From: Nephrocerus scutellatus
Taxonomy: Eukaryota > Arthropoda > Insecta > Diptera > Pipunculidae
Direction of reading: 5' to 3'
DNA length: 64,000 bases
Assembly: GCA_947095585.1 (NCBI GenBank)
Contig: OX352765.1
Span: forward strand, 21,234,254 to 21,298,253
Position numbers and translations under genes: made by a program. Under the pieces are notes generated by a model. It worked only from the letters and a program-made list of their open reading frames with translations, was not told the DNA's origin and did no database searches. This document shows, piece after piece, positions 58,379 through 64,000 of this stretch. How positions within the stretch are numbered: position 1 is the first letter of the stretch; the number at the start of each line of letters is the position of its first letter.

Positions 58379-59224
58379 TCGGGGTGCGAAAAAGTATAAG
58401 ACACACTTATAGGCTAGCAATGGGGTTTTTTTTTTTTTTTTTATATATATATACTGGTTGGATAAGTATAACTTATAACTATTATCGGTTTTCTTAATAC
58501 AGTTTGTTTATATATCTATATATGTATATGTATATATCTGGTATTTTAAAGTAAAAAATGTTTATACATAAAAAAAATTTTCTCATATGGTGTGGTCACT
58601 TATTTTTTTCTGGTATATTTGGGGTGGTCTGCGACCTTTATTGTCTCGTGCCGACACCTATATGAGTTACAAAAAGATGTGTGTGTGTTTCAAAAAAAAC
58701 TGTGGGTGGGTTTATTATTTTTTTCCTTTCTTTCTTTTTTTTTTCCCATTTAATAGTAATATGCTTAAGTTTATGTCTAGTGATAATAGTTCCATTTATA
58801 CAGGGTTTCTCTTCTTTTTTTTTTTTTGTGTGTGTGTTTTGTTGTTCTTTGTGTTTTTCTTTTCTGTGGTTTTGTATTTTTTCTTTTCTGTGGTTTTGTA
58901 TTTTTTTTTTTTTTTTTTTTTTTTGTATTTTTTTTTTTTTTTATTTATTTTGTATATTTTTTTTTTCTTTTGAGCAAAAGTAACAATCGGTAATAAGTAG
59001 TTTAATAGTTTAATAAGTATGATAATAGTAATAAGTGTGATAATAGTAGTAAGTATTGTAATTTATAATAGTAATAAGTAGGTTTAATTAATAGTAATAA
59101 GTATAATAGTAGTAAGTAGAAAAATATATAGTAGTAATAAGTATTAATAAGTATGATAATAACAAAAAGATTTTATAATAAAAATATATGAACAGAAGGA
59201 ATGCTGTCTTCTAATTGCTGTCTT
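58379..59224. other. Gypsy 3' untranslated spacer, low complexity
   Basis: Long T runs (about 58425-58445, 58740-58980) and a degenerate AATAGTAATAAGT repeat (58985-59160). The phenylalanine-rich plus-strand frames here are by-products of the T runs. No env or accessory gene is seen. Confidence 0.6.
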
Positions 59225-62200
59225 TTAATTGTTGTTAATGTTGCTGGGCTGGTGGGCGTCATCTTGGATGATCGTCATGGCGCTCCCTGCGCATCTTAGC
59301 AGGATAGTGTGGTCTGGGTGGTGACTTCCGTAGATTCTTCCTCTGGGTCCGGTGATTCGAAATCTCTTGGGGGTTGTTGGAATGAGAACGCCCTCGAAGG
59401 CCTCAGGGTCGAAGTGATTACTCTTCTCGAGGGTTATGAACCTCGTCATTGGTAGTTTCTGTGTTGCTTTGGGGGGGTTTGTAGTGGTATTGGTGTTGGG
59501 GTTGGTTGTTTGGGTTGGGTTATCGGTAAGCGGTTGGGTGGCGTTGGAGGGAGGTTTGTTTAGGGTTAGGTTATCTGTAGGCGGTTGGGTGTTGTTGGAG
59601 GGGGGTTGGTTTAGGGTTCGGCTTTGGGTTTTCTGGTTTAGGCTATTTTGTTGGATGGTCCGGTGGGCGATTCTGGGTCCTTTGGTGGTTTGAGCGGTGG
59701 TGGGTCGGGGTTTGCCCCACTGAAGCGGGGTGGCCGCATCATTCTTGATGCTGGGTGCCAATGCTGTCAGCCGCTGTAGCTCGTGTACTGTAAGTGGCCG
59801 GTTAGGGGGTGGTGGCCGTTTCTTCCACTTGATGTTTCGGAGCTGTTGTTTGGCGGTAGTTGTTGTTGTTGGTGGTGCCAATACAGGGCGTGGTCTGGTG
59901 CGGCGGTGGGCTCCCGGTTCCGGATTTTCGCCGAGAAATTTGGTGCGATGTTGTTCCGTTGCCATCGTGACTGGTACTGGTGTTGCTGAGTGGCCAGTGG
60001 TGTTGATCATACCTGAGGTTTGATCTTCGTCTATGGTAGGGGTATCGGGTAGTTGCTTTAAATCCTTCACATGGGCGGTTATTGTTTTGTTTTTTTCTCC
60101 CTCTAGGATGCATATGACGGGGGATGGTTTTTTGGAGACTCGGTACGGTCCAATAAATCGAGGTGCTAATTTAGCGGCGAAATTTTGCGTGGCTGAGGAG
60201 AGTGGTCGGTGTCGGTAATAGACCATTTCCCCGATTGCTGGTGTCCATGGGCGTCGACGGAGGTCATAATATTTTTTTTGTGTATTAAACGCTTTGGCCA
60301 GGTTATGCTTGACCAGGGCCAGGATTTCGTTTAGCATGGTGATGCGTTCTGGTGTGTCAGGTTCTTTGTTGAGTGGTATATCTGGGGTGGTAGGGAGCCG
60401 TAATTCGCGACCGAAATTAAGATAGGCTGCGGAATAACCGGTGGTTTCGTTGTGACTGGTGTTGATGGCTAACATAAACTCTGGTAGATATTCGTCCCAT
60501 CGCCTGTGGTCGGTTCTGACGTACTGTGAGATCATTGTTTTTATCACACGATTCATCCGTTCGGTTGGGTTCGCTTGCGGGGTATACGGTGGGGTAAATC
60601 TTTGCTTAATTTGTAGTTGCAATAGTAGGGTCTGGAATTGTTTGCTCCGGTATTGCGTGCCATTATCGGTGATCAGGATTTTGGGGCAGCCATACCGGCT
60701 GAGTATACGTTCTTTGAATCCTTTGATGAGGGCAGGAGTAGTTGCGTCACGGAGAGCCAGGAATTCTGTCCATTTGGAAAACTTGTCGTAAAAGACCAGG
60801 ATCATGGTGTTTCCTTTTGCCGATCGTGGGAGCGGGCCTATAAAATCGGAGCATACGATTTCCCATGGATGGCTTGCGGTGGTTACGTGCATCTCCCCTG
60901 CAGGTTTTCGGGTCGGGACTTTGTACTCGAGACACGTGGGGCACCGTCGAACGAATCGCGCGGTATCGCGATATAGCCCAGGCCAGTAATAGGTTTTTGC
61001 GATTCTGGTAATGGTTTTGGCAATTCCCATATGGCCTGCGGTCACATCCGTGTGATTTTCGTGCATGATCTGTCGGCGAAGTGGCTTGGGGACGCAAATT
61101 TTCCAGGCGGACGTGGTGGCTTCGGTATAACTGGTGGGGGTGAATATATGTCGGTAGAGGGTTTTTTCCACGACCTGATATTCCGGGTTTTCCTCGGGTT
61201 TCGTTGTGACGGATTTTATCTTGGCATCGTACCATGGGCATGTTTCGGTTATTGGTAGTATAAGTCTAAGGGGTTTTCCGTTTGGGTGTCGAGATAGTAC
61301 ATCAGCCACGGTGTTGGATGATCCCTTTCGGTACCGGATTTCATAATCGTGTTGCTGGAGTTCGATGGCCCAGCGTGCTAGTCGTCCTGAGGGGTTATCG
61401 ATATTATGCAACCATTTTAGAGACTGATGGTCGGTATGTACTATAAAGTGGTACCCTTCTAGATATGGACGCATCTTTCGGATTCCCCAGACCACCGCTA
61501 GACATTCTCGCTCTGTGACCGAGTAGTTCCGTTCTGCGTCGTTGAGCGTTCGGCTGGCATAGGCGATTACCTTTTCCTGATTATTGATTGTTTGCCAGAG
61601 TACTGCACCGAGACCATCGGCACTGGCGTCTGTCTGTAGGACGAACGGGCGGGTGAAATCGGGGCAAGCAAGTATTGGTGCTTCGGTTAATTTTGTTTTT
61701 AACATTTCAAAGGCTTTCTTCTGGTCTTCTCCCCATGACCATTTCTGAGTTTTCTTTAACAATCTGGTAAGCGGTGCGGTTATGGTCGAGAAGTTCGGTA
61801 CAAAACGTCGATACCAGGATGCTATGCCGATGATTCGCCGGAGTTCTTTTATATTTCGTGGTGCCATGAGGGTTTTTACGGCTTCAATTTTGCTTGGGTC
61901 GGTATGTATGCCATGTCTGTTCACCATATGGCCGAGGTAACGCATCTCGGTTTTTCCAAATTCGCATTTGTCGGGATTTATTTTAAGTTTTGCCATTCTC
62001 AGTCGTCGGAATACTTCTTTTAACGCTGCCATGTGTTCTGAAAAGGTGCGCCCGATGATGATAATGTCGTCTAGATAGGCGAAAGCGTGCGGCTCTAGCT
62101 CGGGGCTGATTATCTTGTCGAGTAGTCGTTGGAAAGTGGCAGGAGCGGAGTGAAGTCCAAACGGCATGACTTTCCATTGGAAAAGTCCTCTCCCAGGGAC

Positions 62201-64000
62201 TGTAAAAGCGGTACACGGGCGGCTGGTTGGTTTTAGTGGTATTTGCCAATAACCTTGCTTTAAATCGATTGTTGAAATATATCTAGCTCCCTTTAGTTTG
62301 TCCAGTACGTGGTTGATTTGTGGTAGAGGGTATGCGTCTTTGATAGAGAGTTCATTTAATTGACGGTAGTCTACGCATAGCCTCCACGTGCCTTGTTTTT
62401 TCTTTACTAGGACTATCGGAGAGCTATAGGGGCTATTTGATGGTTCGATTTTGTTTTCTGCTAATAGCTGGTCTATTTCTTGATTGATGATTGCCTGCAT
62501 GGCGGGATTTCTTGGCATGTATCGTTGCTTAAATGGGCGTTGATGCTTAAGCCGTATTTCATGTTCTGTGATGTCGGTTGGTCCTTTCAGCTTTTCAAAC
62601 GTGGGTATTTCGGTTGCCAGGAGTTTCTTCAGTTGTTGTTCTTCGGAAAAGAGGCTTTGGATAACTGGTCGGCCAGGCTGGGTTCGAGCTGTTATTGTCT
62701 CATTACCGCATTTTATGGTAAATCCGAACTTGGACAAAAAGTCGGTTCCTATCAGGATTTTGTCCATGAGTTCCGGTATGTACACGAACTCGTGCGTAAA
62801 GGTGCGTCCCTCCCATGTTAATTTTGTCGTATACGCCTGGTGGGCGGTAATAGTGGACTTATCGGCTAAAGCGAAAGTCATGGCTATCGGTCGGGCTGGT
62901 ACTCGGTTAGCTTTACAGATTCGCTGTATGGTTTTTCCGATGCATGACCTTCCGGCCCCGGTGTCGATGACGGCGTTGTATTGGTGATTATAAAAGGATA
63001 TGGGTAATGTATATGAGGCGTGGCTGAGGGTAGCCAAGGTGGGGGCGTCTAATGCCTCACAAGATTGGACGGCCCGTTTGACGTTTCCCGGTCTACATTG
63101 GCAGTGGCGGGTCTGTATCCCCTGAGTGCCGCAGTATGAGCAGAAAAGTAGGCGTGGTTGTTGACAATGCTTCCGCAGGTGTCCAGGCTGACTACATGCC
63201 CAACAGTGGGTTTTTCGCTCGTATGCGCTGGTTGGTGTTGCACTACTGGTGTGCGACGGATGTGGGTATATGGAGTTCGTGGTAGAGGTCCGGTGGTTGG
63301 CATTGCTGGTGTGTGACGGGTATGAATGTGTTACATCGTTGGTCACTGGTTGGTACGACGATGTGACATTGCTGGTGTGCGACGGGTATAAATGTGTTAC
63401 ATCGTTGGCCACTGGTTGATACGATGGTGTGATATTGCTGGTGTGCGACGGGTATAAATGTGTTACATCGTTGGCCACTGGTTGATACGATGGTGTGACA
63501 TTGCTGGTGTGCGACGGGTATATTGTATTATTTGCCATTAGATCTAGTGGCAGAATTGGTCGAGCGGACTGGATGGGCAGCTGCTGTGATGTGGCTACGG
63601 GTTGCGGTGCTGGTTGACTGTATTGTACTTGTGGACGAAATGGCAGTGCGGTAGAACGAAATGGCGGAACGGCGGGACGGAGTGGCAATGGCCGATTTTG
63701 CGGTTGAGTGAGTCGTGAGACAGGTTGTTCTGCCATTAAACATTCGAAATCTTCGATCAGGATGGTTAAGTCGGACAACGTGCTGAACTCCCTTCGCTTG
63801 ATGTAATGCCGGTAGTCGGGTCGTAGATTGTCATAGATTCTATCGAGTTTCTCTTCAGCGGTCATGGTGGTATGCCATCGCATCAGGGCTTGAATCGATG
63901 TGAGAAATTCTTTGCCCTTTTCTCGGTGGTTTTGTGTACGACTCCGAATGCGATCCAGTAGTTGGGTGTAGAAACGTGGTGGTAAAAAAAAACGGCGCAG
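59225..64000 (-). CDS. Gypsy gag-pol polyprotein (partial, 5' end outside the window)
   Basis: One frame, open from the window edge to the stop at 59225 (1552 codons after the internal Met at 63883, about 39 more before it). In order: capsid-like Gag; four repeats of a 22-residue unit (63290-63530); zinc knuckle CWACSQPGHLRKHC (about 63210-63170) and a second Cys cluster; protease VIDTGAGRS (about 62975); RT with CVDYRQLN and YLDDIII (about 62075); RNase H TDASADG (about 61635). Integrase follows, with an HHCC zinc finger, DFIGPL, TDNGTQ and NPTERMNR. The tail is Pro/Thr/Asn-rich with repeated PPSN-TQP-TDN. Gag and Pol share one frame without a shift. All catalytic residues that I can place are present. 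Confidence 0.9.
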   Translation of the reverse strand: MRRFFLPPRFYTQLLDRIRSRTQNHREKGKEFLTSIQALMRWHTTMTAEEKLDRIYDNLRPDYRHYIKRREFSTLSDLTILIEDFECLMAEQPVSRLTQPQNRPLPLRPAVPPFRSTALPFRPQVQYSQPAPQPVATSQQLPIQSARPILPLDLMANNTIYPSHTSNVTPSYQPVANDVTHLYPSHTSNITPSYQPVANDVTHLYPSHTSNVTSSYQPVTNDVTHSYPSHTSNANHRTSTTNSIYPHPSHTSSATPTSAYERKTHCWACSQPGHLRKHCQQPRLLFCSYCGTQGIQTRHCQCRPGNVKRAVQSCEALDAPTLATLSHASYTLPISFYNHQYNAVIDTGAGRSCIGKTIQRICKANRVPARPIAMTFALADKSTITAHQAYTTKLTWEGRTFTHEFVYIPELMDKILIGTDFLSKFGFTIKCGNETITARTQPGRPVIQSLFSEEQQLKKLLATEIPTFEKLKGPTDITEHEIRLKHQRPFKQRYMPRNPAMQAIINQEIDQLLAENKIEPSNSPYSSPIVLVKKKQGTWRLCVDYRQLNELSIKDAYPLPQINHVLDKLKGARYISTIDLKQGYWQIPLKPTSRPCTAFTVPGRGLFQWKVMPFGLHSAPATFQRLLDKIISPELEPHAFAYLDDIIIIGRTFSEHMAALKEVFRRLRMAKLKINPDKCEFGKTEMRYLGHMVNRHGIHTDPSKIEAVKTLMAPRNIKELRRIIGIASWYRRFVPNFSTITAPLTRLLKKTQKWSWGEDQKKAFEMLKTKLTEAPILACPDFTRPFVLQTDASADGLGAVLWQTINNQEKVIAYASRTLNDAERNYSVTERECLAVVWGIRKMRPYLEGYHFIVHTDHQSLKWLHNIDNPSGRLARWAIELQQHDYEIRYRKGSSNTVADVLSRHPNGKPLRLILPITETCPWYDAKIKSVTTKPEENPEYQVVEKTLYRHIFTPTSYTEATTSAWKICVPKPLRRQIMHENHTDVTAGHMGIAKTITRIAKTYYWPGLYRDTARFVRRCPTCLEYKVPTRKPAGEMHVTTASHPWEIVCSDFIGPLPRSAKGNTMILVFYDKFSKWTEFLALRDATTPALIKGFKERILSRYGCPKILITDNGTQYRSKQFQTLLLQLQIKQRFTPPYTPQANPTERMNRVIKTMISQYVRTDHRRWDEYLPEFMLAINTSHNETTGYSAAYLNFGRELRLPTTPDIPLNKEPDTPERITMLNEILALVKHNLAKAFNTQKKYYDLRRRPWTPAIGEMVYYRHRPLSSATQNFAAKLAPRFIGPYRVSKKPSPVICILEGEKNKTITAHVKDLKQLPDTPTIDEDQTSGMINTTGHSATPVPVTMATEQHRTKFLGENPEPGAHRRTRPRPVLAPPTTTTTAKQQLRNIKWKKRPPPPNRPLTVHELQRLTALAPSIKNDAATPLQWGKPRPTTAQTTKGPRIAHRTIQQNSLNQKTQSRTLNQPPSNNTQPPTDNLTLNKPPSNATQPLTDNPTQTTNPNTNTTTNPPKATQKLPMTRFITLEKSNHFDPEAFEGVLIPTTPKRFRITGPRGRIYGSHHPDHTILLRCAGSAMTIIQDDAHQPSNINNN

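Larger units (their letters stand above)
57185..64000 (-). mobile_element. Ty3/Gypsy LTR retrotransposon, minus orientation, running off the window
   Basis: The 3' part of the element lies in the window: 3' LTR 57185-58365, polypurine tract 58366-58378, an 850-bp spacer, then the gag-pol frame to the window end. No env-like ORF lies between pol and the LTR. The 5' LTR and primer-binding site must lie beyond 64000. The long intact frame suggests a recent insertion. Confidence 0.9.

Noticed and set aside
58587..58983. Long phenylalanine-rich open frames
   Set aside because: They come from T runs in the Gypsy spacer and have no protein-like composition.
59436..62987. Plus-strand open frames over the Gypsy gag-pol
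   Set aside because: They lie antisense to an intact polyprotein with all expected motifs and have no family resemblance.
63290..63530. CRISPR-like regular repeats
   Set aside because: They are in-frame coding repeats in Gag without unique spacers, in a eukaryotic genome.

Overview
The window looks like nuclear DNA of a higher fly (Diptera, Brachycera). Genes have short introns with GT-AG borders, intergenic DNA is AT-rich and full of non-LTR retrotransposon debris, and there is a rosa-type (DD41D) mariner and a Ty3/Gypsy element. The one ordinary housekeeping gene is Uba3, the catalytic subunit of the NEDD8-activating enzyme (complement 3126-4723, five exons, 453 aa, intact).

The main content is a cluster of seven insect sugar gustatory receptor loci of the Gr64/Gr5a/Gr61a family, most of whose exons are too short to appear as long ORFs. 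I rebuilt them by hand from splice sites, intron phase and exon-by-exon alignment to each other. The loci are named here by letter. GR-F (minus, 6884-10391) is a probable pseudogene. GR-A (plus, 15993-20429, 437 aa) is intact. GR-B (plus, 22659-25947) is a tandem duplicate of GR-A with two lesions. GR-C (plus, 26233-32840, 403 aa), GR-D (plus, 35707-41878, 410 aa) and GR-E (minus, 41948-48633, 413 aa) are intact. GR-G (plus, from about 55472) shows only its first exons. Coding exon lengths are nearly constant across the family (192, 195-198, 161, 123, 155, 163-166, 90, then the last exon), which is how lesions show up as +1, +2 and +4 length changes. GR-E has lost introns 3 and 4. GR-D and GR-E are convergent, with 69 bp between their stop codons.

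The receptor introns are swollen by mobile DNA: LINE pieces in GR-A intron 4, GR-C introns 1 and 3 and GR-D introns 3 and 6; an intact mariner in GR-E intron 7; and a foldback element in GR-F intron 5. A tRNA-derived SINE family has three recognisable copies, one with a 15-bp target duplication. The right end (57185-64000) is a Ty3/Gypsy element in minus orientation: one complete LTR, a polypurine tract and a long open gag-pol frame that runs off the window.

The most unusual signals are two local insertions. Each is copied from a nearby template without a difference I could see, and each is flanked by 127-132 bp direct repeats of the target. One copied the 5' half of the mariner into GR-D intron 6; the other copied GR-E exon 9 into a stray copy of GR-E exon 1. 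Other signals are a 224-bp identical tract between GR-A and GR-B (gene conversion), an orphan first exon left by the duplication, and a cluster of palindromic 14-mers split by the mariner. No computed alignments were available; all comparisons were made by eye.
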